A stretch of 64,000 bases of DNA, taken from NCBI GenBank assembly GCA_032622095.1, contig CP136067.1:201174681-201238680 (forward strand), given 5' to 3'. Positions 44,096 to 55,884 of the stretch are shown piece after piece. Every line of letters starts with the position of its first letter. Positions within the stretch are counted from its first letter, which is position 1. The notes under the pieces were generated by a model. That model did not search any database. It saw only the letters and a list, made by a program, of their open reading frames with translations, and was not told the origin of the DNA. The position numbers were made by a program, and so were the translations under genes. The DNA comes from Siphonodentalium dalli (taxonomy: Eukaryota; Mollusca; Scaphopoda; Gadilida; Siphonodentaliidae).

Positions 44096-44600
44096 GTGCA
44101 GGATTGACTAGATTATGGAGCCTTTATTCAGCGTCAGAGGCGCCTGCGGCCCCTTTGTGCGCTAGGAGCATGCGACACATTTGCGCACACTTTTATCATT
44201 TGAACATTTTAATTAAAAAAAACAACATTAAATTAAATTTAAAACAAACACAAATTAATTTACATTTTGTTTCTTCTTAGATTCAACTCCTTTCTCAATT
44301 TAACAACACTATATTTTCTTCTTTTTTTTGATTACCTTTTTCTTATTTTTAAAATAAAATTTTGAAAACCTGACGCTGTTATACCATCCTCCTAGTTACC
44401 CCGAGTCACCACACATAATTTGATTGAAATCGGTCCAGGGTCTGGGAGAAAAGTTGCGAACAGACAAATGGACAGACAGATAGATAGACATATCGTATAC
44501 TCTTTTGTATAAACATATATACATGTAAATAAACAGCATTTTGTCTTTTCGTGTAAACCATCTTGCAGAAAATCAATCACAAACAAAGTGATCAACAGCA
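44095..44600. mobile_element. Unclassified transposon end (candidate)
   Basis: TTTGATTGAAATCGGTCCAG, GGTCTGGGAGAAAAGTTGCG and ACAGACAAATGGACAGACAG form a sequence type that I recall at the ends of many invertebrate repeats. The other boundary is not visible, so class and length are open. Confidence 0.4.
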
Positions 44601-45865
44601 CGCGAATCTCGTGTTGAGAGACATGCCATTTGCAAGATTGATTTAAACCCAGAATGATATCGGATTAGTGGTTCATAAGCGATACCTGTTTCTCATTGAA
44701 ATAAATCCCATGAGCGTGCACGCATTCGCGATAATTAATGGCGTGTCAATAAGCGTAATATCGGCATGCCTTCTGGTCCGATTGGTAACAGGGTAGTTTT
44801 ACTGCATGCTCATATCACCGAATAAAGTTGTCAATTAGCTGGCCACTGAACGACAAAAACGCCCCATTAGACCCGGTTTGGCTGGACCACCAATGTAGGT
44901 TTAAACCAGGTTTAAACTCGGAGGTTTAAACCGGAGATGACGAATCCGGCCAGTAAGTACCCCCTCATGTTATACCTTGTATAACCCCTAGAAAAGTGGT
45001 CCTGCTAATGTGATATTATGCGGCTGTGTCCTGCTGAATTGCTATGCTGTTGCTAGGACAAACCGATGTTGTTCACGTAGAGTACCGTTGGTCTTTATCG
45101 CCGCGTTCCGATAATCTGAATATATCCAGGAAAATCCATTATGAGTATAACAAATTCACAATCATATTTAATGCGTAATATTTTTAATACTGGTTGTACT
45201 AGTTATTAAAATCGACTATAATCAAGGTGGTTATTCACGTCGTTTTAGAATCGCCAGAGCAGACATGATTCTATTTTTTTTTCAAAAATATAAGTTTTCA
45301 TACAAACACTGGTGTTTTCACAAATCGCTCGGATTACCCAAAGGCCGCGAAAATGACAACGGTACTTTTTCGTAGCGGTATCTGTTTGGCCTACCAGCAT
45401 CATAGCATATCAGCACGACCACGTAACCAGGTTTCATATGTTATTCTCTCGATTGCAAAAGATATTTTGAACTTGTTGAGAACATGCTAAATGCAGCACA
45501 TTGTGTGGGTTAATTATTATTAATTATTATTTGTATCCCTTATTCTTTGTACATCGATGTTTTGTACAGCGATAAAATACCATGATTTGATGTACGATTG
45601 ATTATTGCCATATATCATAAGCATAAATGAAGGAAAATGACATATGTTCAAAATGAATTACACATGTAGTACACGATGGGGGTGCGTATGCTGTATGTGA
45701 TTTGTTTCTCATATCACAACAAACTGGATCCCTGAGGCGAAATGCTAGAAAAATTTCCATTGTGTGAACATATACAGAATACAATAAACCATACACAGAA
45801 TTCTGCCTTGAGCCAGTGCTTATTTTCATTCCAATCCCATACGGGCATAGATATGTATGGGTACT
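44600..45865. other. Intergenic or intronic stretch
   Basis: It contains the truncated, inverted relative of the 37.4 kb MITE (GGTTTAAACCGGAGATGACG at about 44,923-44,946). If the 46.0 kb exon belongs to a longer minus-strand gene, this is its first intron. Confidence 0.45.
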
Positions 45866-45868
45866 CAC

Positions 45869-46169
45869 CGTCATGCGCAGCTAAATATGCCACGCTCCCT
45901 CCAGGAAACGTTATCCCCACTGTGGATGACGTCAGTGGCCAGTCATAAAGATAGCATGTCTCATTTACGACGTGGTTGACGAACGTCACACACACATTGT
46001 CTACGCACAGTCCAGCGCATATGATATCGCTGTAGATTCCGGATCGAGAATTAAACGCACCCGGTACATGTACCCCGTCCAATGCAAGGATCCGTTTGAA
46101 TCTTTGTCCCATCGATTCCACCGTTCCGAGAAGATGGAGCATGGTGAAGACCAGTGTAAATATGTCCAT
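45869..46169 (-). CDS. First coding exon of a secreted protein (signal peptide plus Cys-rich, PAN/apple-like module)
   Basis: The ATG at 46,169 sits in a good context (GAAACATGG) and starts MDIFTLVFTMLHLLGTVES, a typical signal peptide. The mature part reads RFKRILALDGVHVPGAFNSR, then DIICAGLCVDNVCVTFVNHV and NETCYLYDW. The spacing C-x3-C-x4-C-x-F...C-x-L resembles a PAN/apple module, although this assignment is tentative. The exon ends at a strong donor, GACG/GTGAGT (GT at 45,868-45,867), after 301 coding bases (phase 1). The frame also extends upstream to 46,256, but the signal peptide argues for the 46,169 start. The remaining exons were not identified. A WSC exon entered in phase 1 lies 33 kb downstream on the same strand and could belong to the same gene. 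Confidence 0.65.
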
Positions 46170-46174
46170 GTTTC

Positions 46175-46700
46175 TTGGTTGACTCGATCCCTTATATTTG
46201 CACTGTAATATTTGGAAATCAACTGTCAAATATTTAGACCAAACCTCCGGTAACAAGCACTATGTACACACATGTATAGGTATGTTGTGTGCACATGTTA
46301 GAAGCTAGCAAACAACGCAAAACCAAATATTCGACTGCTATATAATTACAGACAGTCCAGGATGTATACTGCCAAGTATGATGAACCAGCAACCTTATAT
46401 ATCACCGTCATGTGGGATGTCTGCTATAGTTATACCCTTAGTGTTCGTCAGTTGGTTTTAACATATGGAGGAAACAGGGCGTGTATGTTAAACTCTGATT
46501 GGTATTGCTCACTATGGCTCAGAATCGTCAATCTGCACCTCAGCGTGCATGCTAATCGTCCATACGAAACAATATGTAGTCACACTGGACCAAGGCTAAA
46601 CTAGGCACGAATTGACTGTTAAAGGAAGCTGTGTTCCCATTACTTGGGACTACAAAATTAAGCATTTGCATTCGGTTCCAAAATCCATCGCTGTCCTAAT
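46175..46700. other. Region upstream of the secreted-protein exon
   Basis: No TATA box or other element can be singled out. The plus-strand frames at 46.36-46.82 kb have no domain. Confidence 0.4.
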
Positions 46701-46704
46701 CAAT

Positions 46705-47385
46705 TTATCAAACAACACACATTATATTATGAAATGTAACACAGATACGACGTGGATACATTGTGCTATTCATTTCCAATACGGTAATCTCAAGAGACGA
46801 TTTATCAAACAACCCACATAATATTATGAAATGTAACACAGATACGATGTGTATACATTGTGCGATTCATTTCCAATACGCGTATCTCAAGAGACAATTT
46901 ATCAAACAACCCACATTATATTATAAAATGTAACACCGATATGATGTGGATACATTGTGCGATTCATTTCCAATACGGGTATCTCAAGAGACAATTTACC
47001 AAACAACCCACATTATATTATAACATGTAACAGATACGATACATTGGGCGATTCATTTCCAATACGGGTGTCTCATGAGACAATTTATCAAACAACCCAC
47101 ATTATATTATAAAATATAACACCGATACGATGTGGATACATTGTACAATTCATTTCCAATACGGGTATCTCAAGAGACGACTTAACAAACAACCCACCAT
47201 ATATTATAAAAGGTAACACAGATACGATGTGGATAAATTGTACAATTCATTTCCAATACGGGTATCTCAAGAGACGATTTAACAAACAACCCACCATATA
47301 TTATAAAATGTAACACAGATACGATGTGGATACAATGTGTGATTCATTTCCAATACGAGTATCTCATGAGACGATTTATCACGAT
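46705..47385. repeat. 97-bp satellite array, 7 units
   Basis: ATTCATTTCCAATACG recurs at 46,768, 46,865, 46,962, 47,051, 47,148, 47,245 and 47,342. The spacing is 97 bp, with one 89-bp unit. Each unit also holds ATCTCAAGAGAC, AACAACCCAC(A/C)ATATATTAT and GATACGATGTGGATACATTG. Confidence 0.95.
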
Positions 47386-47389
47386 CTCG

Positions 47390-48480
47390 ACAGTTAGCAG
47401 GGTCAGCTAAATTACTCATTTTGCTTTCACGTTTATGACCGGGACTTAAGTTTCCACTGCGTAACTTGAAGTGGAGCGCAGCGGGAGGTTGAAGATCCCA
47501 TATATTATAAGAACAACAATAATAAAATATTGGTAACTATGCATGGATGGCGTTTTCGAAATTTTGTATTTATATTGATTTCGCAATGATTACGATTTGT
47601 GAAGTGTTTTTAAGAAATAACTCTTGTTTATATTAAGGTAATACAGTTATAACCGACAAGTTTGAATTTATCTTCAAACTTTTCGATTATATCTCATAAC
47701 ATTACGAAACAAGAGTTATTTCTTATAATTGAATCCGTCATTTCACAGGAGAACCACCAAAAAGTTGAAGTTGGAAGTATAACAAGCTTAAAACATTCAA
47801 ACTATTTCCGACGAAAAAGACACGTTAAGTCGAAAGAGACGCCTGTCAATCAAAACTGGTGCTCACCGAGTGATGAAATCGCGTCGGCTTTTCAGCGTTT
47901 TTGATTGGCTATTCGCAACTTCTGATGCGGCTGGGAGCTGTATAGTTGCACGTGGGGTTGATTTATTCGACTGCGGTGACACAAACCCGCGTTGGTTTTA
48001 ATTTCAGTGTTTACATCTTTGCAATGTTAACAATCGTTTCGATTTGTCTTGTACGTTTGCACTATTTCTGTAGCGCGGGGAAAGTAATCTAGAAATTTAG
48101 GTAATCCAGAAATGACCATAACAGCTAAATGTTTTACAGTATTATGTGGATTGATAGCATATCATTAAATTATTCGTGTATAATTGGTAATCGAAAATAA
48201 TATGGTTCAATTATTGTTGTCAAATACTAAAAAATGAGGAAATAATTACTATCTTGCAAAGTAAACTTAATTGTTTGTGAAACTCTGGTTAACATTTCGT
48301 ACAATCACATATATTTGAAGGGATCCGTAATATCCACTTTGCAGTTGTTTTATTTTTGAACAATGTTATGATTTTATCGTGCAAACTTACAGATTTCCCT
48401 CTCATTTCATCATTTCAGATCAATATCTTACATTAACCACCAATACTGTGCGATCGGGTGATATTGATAATGATTTATAA
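47390..48480. other. Intergenic stretch, no recognised feature
   Basis: A short inverted pair (AAATAACTCTTGTTTAT near 47,617 and AAACAAGAGTTATTTCTTAT near 47,706) can form a hairpin with a loop of about 75 bp. No gene is supported. Confidence 0.45.
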
Positions 48481-49112
48481 TCTATTATATATATTGGGAA
48501 ATCTGTGTGTGTGTCTGTCTGTCTGTCTGTCTGTGTGTTCGCGATGGACTTGGTATGTGGTATGAAACTTGGTATGTGGGGGTACTTTCGGTCGGGGAGT
48601 GGCAGAGGCCTATTAATTTGCCCGTGCGACGTGACATTGACATTGAAATCGGGTCATGTCAAGGTCAAACGCCCGAATATCACGGGATTTCGATGAAAAT
48701 TAGTGTCTAGGGATACTTTCGTATGGGAAGTCTCATAAGCCTATACATTTGCCCGTGGGACGTGACCTTGACCTTGAAATCGGGTCAATTCAAGGTCAAA
48801 TCGCGAATGGGATTTCCACGAAATTTGATACATAGGGTTACTTTGTCCACTGAGTGTTTTGGACGGGTCAAATCGTATCACCGACCTGACCTTGACCTTC
48901 GAAATGATCAATTCAAGGTCAAATCGGGTAAAACCGGATGGATTTCGACGGGTACTTTTGTCAGGTACTTTTGTCCGGGCAGTGTTTTGGACGGGTCAAA
49001 TCGTGACCCCACCTGACCTTGACCTACAAAATGAACAATTCAAGGTCAAATCGCGCAATTCGCCGAAAAGCAAAGGGGAAACAGCCCGGACGAAGTCGGG
49101 TCCACCTGCTAG
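48481..49112 (+). mobile_element. Nonautonomous Helitron (632 bp)
   Basis: It starts TCTATTATATATATTGGG directly after an A and ends ACCTGCTAG directly before a T, the Helitron A/T target context. A hairpin CCCGGACgaaGTCGGG lies 8 bp before the terminal CTAG, as the 3' end requires. There are no terminal inverted repeats and no target duplication, and no Rep/helicase is encoded. The interior has (TGTC)n and four diverged units containing TGACCTTGACCT and TTCAAGGTCAAATCG. Confidence 0.8.
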
Positions 49113-49114
49113 TA

Positions 49115-50100
49115 TGAAATATGCTAGCGTAATTAACCAAAACAAAACCATCACATGATGGTAGCTGCTGTTGTGGCCTTTTTTTTTCTTTTTTTTATTA
49201 AAATCCGTTTATAGATTCCCTGGTATTCCCTCCAAATGGGATTCACATACGCCTATATTTTGTCGGTTGATTATCAGTAATTGCACTCCCTACACAACGG
49301 TTCGTCGAAATAATGGACCCAGTCGTAATCTCGTGTATAAATAAGGCCAATCGTACTTTCGGGTAGTCTTGATTGACAGCTAGACTATACATGGTATAAA
49401 CTACCAAAATCATTTCTTGTATTATCTTGTAAAATCGACGAGCAACGTCATCGTGTAACTTTCCCCATTGATCGAGTTCGCCTGAACTTGCACGAATGTA
49501 TCTTCTGCTTTGTTCACAGTTATGGGTTTCCTTTGGATTCCAGAAGATAGTATGATATTTATGGATTACCACATGCATGTATGTATGTATGTACTATGTA
49601 GTCTTATGATCAAATTAATTCCATATGTTATTTCGTTTCGCAGAGTACCAAGTGCTGTACATTAAAGGCCTACCAATCATGTTATATCACATCAGGAATT
49701 TCGATCACTTTTCACTCGCCCTGATGGGTGTAGACTGTAGTTACTATAATGTCGTTATTTATGGTGTCTTGTTTTCTCAGTAAAATCTAAACTACCGCTA
49801 CGAATGAACTTACATTGCAATTCAATATTCATAATTCTCATTTCAAATACCAGTAATCGAAAGACACAATAACAAGCTTTTCCGATTACGACGATTGCGT
49901 TAAGCCCACCGATCTACTGTGCGACAAAAGTGCTCGCACAAATTCAAAACAGCAGCGTCGTATTAGATAATAATTGGTGACCTCACAAAATCAGACATAG
50001 TCTATATAGCGTCTGGCTTTGGTTCGTTATTACATGGAATAAGCTGATTTTAAGAACGCATAGCATTAAAATATATTAAGTTTATCGTAAAGGGCAGCAC
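49115..50100. other. Intergenic stretch, no recognised feature
   Basis: A 111-codon minus-strand frame (49,243-49,578) has no domain and no supporting signals. An (ATGT)n run lies near 49,573-49,592. Confidence 0.45.
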
Positions 50101-50109
50101 GTAGATGTG

Positions 50110-50345
50110 GTTATAAGTGTATCCGCAAAGGTTTTAATTTGCATATATAACTAGCCGTAAATTGCACGTATATTTTAAATATAATGCATCCATTGGTGTG
50201 TTATTTGCGCGTATATTTGAAATATAACGCATCCATAAATGAGTTATTTCGAAAATAAATAAACCCATAAATTGCGCGTATTTAAAAAATAGAATGTGCA
50301 CGTATTTTCCACTTAAATGTGGAAGAATAAGTGCCTGTAAATCCA
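50110..50345. repeat. Short diverged repeats with GCGCGTAT(A)TTT and ATAACGCATCCAT
   Basis: GTATATTTTAAATATAATGC with ATCCAT, GTATATTTGAAATATAACGC with ATCCAT, and CCCATAAATTGCGCGTATTT follow each other at about 60-70 bp. Confidence 0.65.
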
Positions 50346-50504
50346 TGTATATGCCACGTATATGTCACATATATGGAAATTTACGTGACCCGTATATACC
50401 GTAAATGTAGAATACTCATGAGAATTACGGGTTGTTTAAAGTAATTAAATTACAAACTTGGTGCAGTGTCTGTCTGCGTTCTATAAAACATTCACGGGGA
50501 ACCA

Positions 50505-50695
50505 TCTAAATTGGTTTAGCATCTAGATGGGTTTAACGTCTAGATTGCTTTAACATCTAGGTTGATTTAACATCTAGATTGGTTTAACTTCTATATTGGT
50601 TTAACATCTAGGTTGATTTAACATATATATTGGTTTAACATCTAGGTTGATTTAACATCTAGATTGGTTTAACATCTAGATGGGTTTAACATGAA
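50505..50695. repeat. Minisatellite of TTGGTTTAACATCTAGA units
   Basis: About nine units of 20-21 bp, TTGGTTTAACATCTAGA or GTTGATTTAACATCTAG, in alternating subtypes. Confidence 0.93.
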
Positions 50696-50699
50696 TAAC

Positions 50700-51715
50700 G
50701 TTTTCCAGGAAAATAATAGTGCAGGTTAAAATAGTCTTGTGATGCTGTTCGTTTTATGCACGCATAAATGGTGAGAGTTTTGATCACACGTGTAATATTT
50801 AGTGCACTTAAAGCGACTTGGTACTTTCTCGATGATCTGAGGATTAAACATTTTACAGGCGTAGACAATCAACAGATAAAATGAAAAAATAGACATATTT
50901 TGTTCTTATATTCATTGCCCCAATTTAGAGATTTTGGCGATTCTAGTCATTATTTATAGACATACCCTGGATTTTATTGAAATTGGATGCCATTTACTCA
51001 CAAACAATCATTAAAAATGTCAGCATCAGATTATATTGAATGATACAAATAATCAATCAAAGAACAAGGTATATGCTTATATCATCATGTTCTTTCCATG
51101 TATAAGTGCAAATTTTAATCCTCAGACGCGAATTGAGGCCTCAAGTTGATTTTGTGATTGAACAAAACTCAAACTCAAACATTTTTTATGGTATTTGTAA
51201 TACAATTATCAGATAAACAGGCGGACTACATTGAACGTTGTATACAGTATTACCGCGTGTATGTGCCGTTCTCTTTGTTCATTTCTATCTCATGAAATCT
51301 GCAAATGAATTTGACCAGAAATTTGAAAATCAGCAACTCCAATAACATCGATGGGTTGTGGAAGCTGATTGTAATACAGTTGCTCGAAGAAATGCATGCG
51401 GGAAATGGATTATTAATATAATATTATTTAAGAACCGATTACTGTTATAATAACTTCAACAAACCGGGAAATAGAACATAATTATATATCCAACTTGGAC
51501 TCTCAAAAACACCTGATCAAACAGAAACACAAGGACATTTGAACTGGTAATCACAATAGACAATGGGATCGGGACAAGCTTATTAACTTGGACTCGAAGC
51601 CCAGTTATATTAACGAAAATGTGGTTCGACATCGGCAACAGTATAATACTTCCTGTAACATTGGGCTCATGTATGCCAAACTCGGTAAAGCATTGGAAAT
51701 AAATGACTCTAACAA
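50700..51715. other. Intergenic stretch, no recognised feature
   Basis: No supported exon or repeat boundary. Confidence 0.4.
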
Positions 51716-51719
51716 ATGC

Positions 51720-51945
51720 AATTATATCGGGGGGGGGGGGGTCGGAAAAAAATTCAGGCACGTATGGCATTTTTTCCCTTTCGATCATTTTTTGCACCCA
51801 CCCCCACCGCCAAATTGTTTTCCGTTTTCGGCAGTTTTTTCCGACCATTTTTTGACACCCACCCCCCCCTTTTAACACTAAAACAGAGATTTGCGGGGGA
51901 AATTCACTGTAAACAGCTGTATATGAATTTCTGTGCATACTATTT
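51720..51945. mobile_element. 5'-truncated relative of the 39.8 kb MITE
   Basis: The right end AAATTCACTGTAAACAGCTG then TATATGAATTT matches the 39.8 kb copy. The left end is replaced by a 13-base G run after ATATC. It is followed at once by the CATGGCTGCCAGCG repeat, as at 40.0 kb. Confidence 0.7.
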
Positions 51946-52055
51946 ATCATGGATGTTAACATGGACATGTAAATAGGAATGAGTCATTTTGAGGTCATTC
52001 GGCCAAAAAAACATGGCTGCCAGCGTCCATCTTGGATTTAAAAATTTGCAACAAA
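51946..52055. repeat. Copy of the CATGGCTGCCAGC repeat family
   Basis: ATCATGGATGTTAACATGGA, GGAATGAGTCATTTTGAGG and AACATGGCTGCCAGCGTCCA continue directly from the MITE relative. Confidence 0.75.
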
Positions 52056-52059
52056 ATAC

Positions 52060-53980
52060 AACACGATAACTGCCTGCAGACAGTTTACAGTTAGAATTAC
52101 ATTATTTCTCTCATTCAAAGTGGTTTTGAAGCCCAACTCATTGCCAAAACACTAAAAAACAAGCAGGAAATTTTGTTTTTAGTTGCGGAAAAAATTGCTT
52201 GTTGGTGGCTTTGACCACCCACCCACCCCGGCATACGTGCCGGAAAGTTTTTTTTCACCCCCCCCCCCTGATTATATACGCAATTTTGTGACTCACAAGG
52301 CGAATTATGTTCTAGAACATCAAACTTAAAATCACAGCAAAGATATGAAACTTTCACTTAGAGACGACCGTCAATAACGCGTTCGTTTCATTTGTGACCA
52401 AAACTCATAGTTGAACAAAACTATTACCGCAAAACAAACATTATACCAAACACTTACAACTATTTTCTGAAAATTGTTTCATAAAATTGTCTGTCCACCA
52501 CGTAGCATCACTAACACGCACGTTGAACCAACACGTAACTGGTTCGTTTCTTGAAATCAGTACATGTTTCACTTATAAATGCGAAAATAACTAAACTAAA
52601 CTTCAATGAAACTGGCGCCTTTTAATACTTAAAGTCAGACTTCTTCACCTGCAAAACTGCGTATTCAACGGTCCGACAAAACTCAATGCGCAAACTAGGA
52701 AAACTGCGCTGAAGATTTCCGTGATTTTGAATGTTTTCTGATTATGGGCGACTATACATTGTCCGCCACCTGGACGCACAGGTGAATTGGTTCTATTTGT
52801 GTTTTGTGGATGACTTTGCATGCACAGCTTTAATGCCATTGACACGTGTTAATATGTGTTATGTGGCACGCATATGAGTCCGACCACGACATTGAATGTT
52901 TAACACTAGTCAGTAAATATCGCGTCTAATGTCTTACATAGAAATTTGGATATCGCGTTGCCATCCCTATACCAGCGGTATGTCGGATACACATAGCATT
53001 ATTCGCATTATTTTGACAGATGCTCTATATTATCAACTTCCTTTTGAAAAAAGATATGTTTGCTTTTGGTAGCGAACTTCTTGAAAACGTGAGGTGCCAG
53101 TTAGAAAATTCAAACACAATGGGGTCAAATTTCCCAGAGTTAGAACATTTTTTAAATGGAAATTATTCGGTGGGGAACCACCCCCTCCCGGACAAAAATC
53201 ACCCACGTTCCATTATTTTTAAATATAGTTTCTGATAACGTTTCTGCCGTAAATGTAACAAAACTAAATCACATTAAAAGTAAAAATTGGAATGTGAATG
53301 TGGGTGATATCAAGGATGTGAAGATGGACGTTTGGATGACCCATCAACCCATTATACTATAGCTAAATATACATTATTTATATATCAGAAAAGCTTGGAT
53401 AAAACCATATGTGCTTTAATGTCGATCGTATCTCGATAATATCACAACGAGCCATCGATAGCTTGCATTCATGTCAGTGCAAGGATGTTGTATCTCCAGT
53501 ACCACACCTACTAAGATGCTACATATCTCATAACGTGCGTTTAAACAAGCATATTTAGTTGACTATACATTTGCGAAGACAACGTAGCAAACTACTAATT
53601 AATAAGTGTGAGAATATACTGAAACAATGTTATTTTCTTGCGATACCATTTCTTCCAAATTTCAGAATCCGCAATTCGTCAAAGCTTTTCCACGTGACGA
53701 TTCTGTGTGATGCAATTGGTCAAGGAGATGCGACAGAGAGAAATTTTGCCCAAATGGGCATACAACAAAATTGCACAGCATTTATCGTGTGGACTGTGGG
53801 TCGAATGCACGGTTCATAGGTATCAAACGAACGAAACTTTCGCGGCGATTTCAACGATACAATATCTCATTTTCCCGCCAAAATGGACTTACGACATTAT
53901 AGTTCTCAGGCAACGATTTGTCAACCTATCTTTACATCCCTCCAAATATCGCACCATAAAGCTCGAATGGGCCATGTTGT
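52060..53980. other. Intergenic stretch with one further MITE fragment
   Basis: A diverged piece of the 39.8 kb MITE family, with a 13-base C run, lies at about 52,190-52,275. No gene is supported. The frames at 53.0-54.1 kb lack domains. Confidence 0.45.
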
Positions 53981-53984
53981 TTAA

Positions 53985-54367
53985 CCCTTTACCCAACAAA
54001 CCGGCCAAAACCGGCCAAATAAAGCCTACAATATCTTCGGTCTGTCTCAATAGAACCATACAAATATGGATATCATTGGAACCGGCTCCTTGACCACATT
54101 GTGATAGTTACAGTTATGCCATGTGCCAATGCATTCTCTTATATATGCTAGTCGACCATAGGTCGCCTCGCATATATAAGAGAATGCATTGGCCTAAAAA
54201 AAATCTTTTTTTAACACTTTTTACCATTTTTTCTTATATTCTTTAACAATTATATAATTTTTAATGTTTTAAGCCAATGCATTCTCTTATATATGCGAGG
54301 CGACCTATGGTCGACTCGCATATATAAGAGAATGCATTGGCACAGGGCCCTTCTGTTGGGTAAAGGG
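53985..54367. mobile_element. piggyBac-type MITE, copy B (383 bp)
   Basis: CCCTTTACCCAACA...TGTTGGGTAAAGGG, flanked by TTAA at 53,981-53,984 and 54,368-54,371. Both internal hairpins (GCCAATGCATTCTC...GAGAATGCATTGGC) are complete. It is the same length as copy C. Confidence 0.9.
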
Positions 54368-54371
54368 TTAA

Positions 54372-55100
54372 GTCACCTGTCTCGGATTACGGAGTAAATA
54401 TGCATCGTTATTCGTTATTCATTTGCATTGGTTCCCAATTAAGATTAGAGAAGGAAATCTTGTGTTAAGTTTTTTTCGAGAAGTGACGCAACTGTTGAAC
54501 CGATTCTACACCTTCATGTTGTAAGGACTACTAAACTATATTTGACATCAATCCACTAAGACAAACTTTATCAAACTGCACACTCGCAAACATGTCGAAC
54601 TGCGATTTTTATTGTCAAACGGCATGTTAGCTAGATCATTATTTTATCATCAAATATTGTAACTGTTGTATGCACTGGACTACACAGGCGAGGCTTGACA
54701 TGGCATCATATAGTATGTGCATGCGAGTGGCAAAAGTATTGCTGAAAATGTCATATTGTTTTGGAGAAAAAAATGAGATAAAATTTTAAAAGTAACTATT
54801 CTATTTATTTAATTCCGTGTGTAAATGTACATGTGCTGAGCTAACACTTTTCTCTATTTATAAAAGCTTCCGAGAATATTTATCACTTAAGAAATCAGTC
54901 TAACTAATAATGTTGCAACATTCTAGCTTTGATTAATTAGTCTTATCTCTGCATGTGTGTTCTCACGTTCACGCGATCGTTTAGGAATCTTTCAACATAA
55001 GAGAAGAAATAACTTCTGTGGAAACAATTAGTTGTGTAGCTGAAATAAAATCTATGTATTTTTTCTCTGTAATCTAGACGAAATATATTGGGTAGTATTT
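54372..55100. other. Intergenic stretch, no recognised feature
   Basis: Nothing nameable. Confidence 0.4.
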
Positions 55101-55104
55101 TTTT

Positions 55105-55210
55105 ACCCTGTGCCAATGCATTCTCTTATATATGCGAGTCGACCATAATTTTTTTACAATTTTAATAATTTTTTCTTGTATTCTTCAATTTTATAATTTC
55201 ACCCATACAG
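55105..55210. repeat. Orphan MITE hairpin module
   Basis: CCCTGTGCCAATGCATTCTC plus TTATATATGCGAGTCGACCA, followed by an AT-rich tail like the MITE interior. There are no TTAA-flanked termini. Confidence 0.75.
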
Positions 55211-55214
55211 AGCC

Positions 55215-55730
55215 CCATACAAACATGAGCAGACGACACTCTTCTATATGCTTCTAGATATGTGTGGGGCTCCCTGCAGGGTAATAGAACTTCTCTATTT
55301 GAGTGATTTACTCTAATTGAGGAAGTATGTTAGCAGGGCTCCGTGGTGGGTCTAAACACATATCCATAAACACAGAATGTTTATGCGTAGACACTTTAAA
55401 ACGGGGCAAAATAAAACTGTGGTAACTAAAATAAAACAATTACCCACTAAAGTTTAATATGATTGTTGCTGTGCATGCTATATTCCGACAGTTCTTTGTT
55501 CTGAACAAAAAACATTGGGACACCTCGTCACAAGTAGTAATAAACTTCCCAACAAGTTTTAAAGTATAAAAAATAGGTCTGATATGTTTTTGCATGTAAT
55601 TCGCTATTTTATAAATGCAACATCCAAAAATATAAAGTAAATTCTCCTCTAATCATTGGGTGTTCCACAAACAGTGTATGCAATCCTAACTTATTACGCA
55701 ATAAAGAAATGTCATCGGAAGTGGATACCT
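55215..55730. other. Intergenic stretch, no recognised feature
   Basis: Nothing nameable. Confidence 0.4.
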
Positions 55731-55734
55731 GATG

Positions 55735-55880
55735 GGTGGTAGACCTGCTTTTGGAATAAAGAATTATTGGAATAAAGATCCCCTTTACACAATGTACTTT
55801 CAGAATAAAGAACCTTCGAAATAAAGAACATTTATAACAAAGAATCTGCCGGATAAAGAACCTTAGTAATAAAGAACGCT
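55735..55880. repeat. Cluster of AATAAAGAAC-type repeats
   Basis: GGAATAAAGAATTA, GGAATAAAGATCCC, AGAATAAAGAACCTT, AAATAAAGAACATT, ATAACAAAGAATCT, GGATAAAGAACCTT and TAATAAAGAACGCT follow at about 20-bp intervals. The result is a dense run of AATAAA words on the plus strand. Confidence 0.85.
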
Positions 55881-55884
55881 GCAC

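Noticed and set aside
48505-49158. Overlapping 63- to 99-codon frames in the Helitron
   Set aside because: They follow the internal repeats in several frames and stop at their ends. No Rep or helicase motif is present.
49243-49578. 111-codon minus-strand frame
   Set aside because: No domain or conserved motif, no signals, and no repeat copies.
51456-51968. 170-codon minus-strand frame
   Set aside because: It crosses the G-run and terminal repeat of a MITE relative. Its sequence is explained by that repeat.
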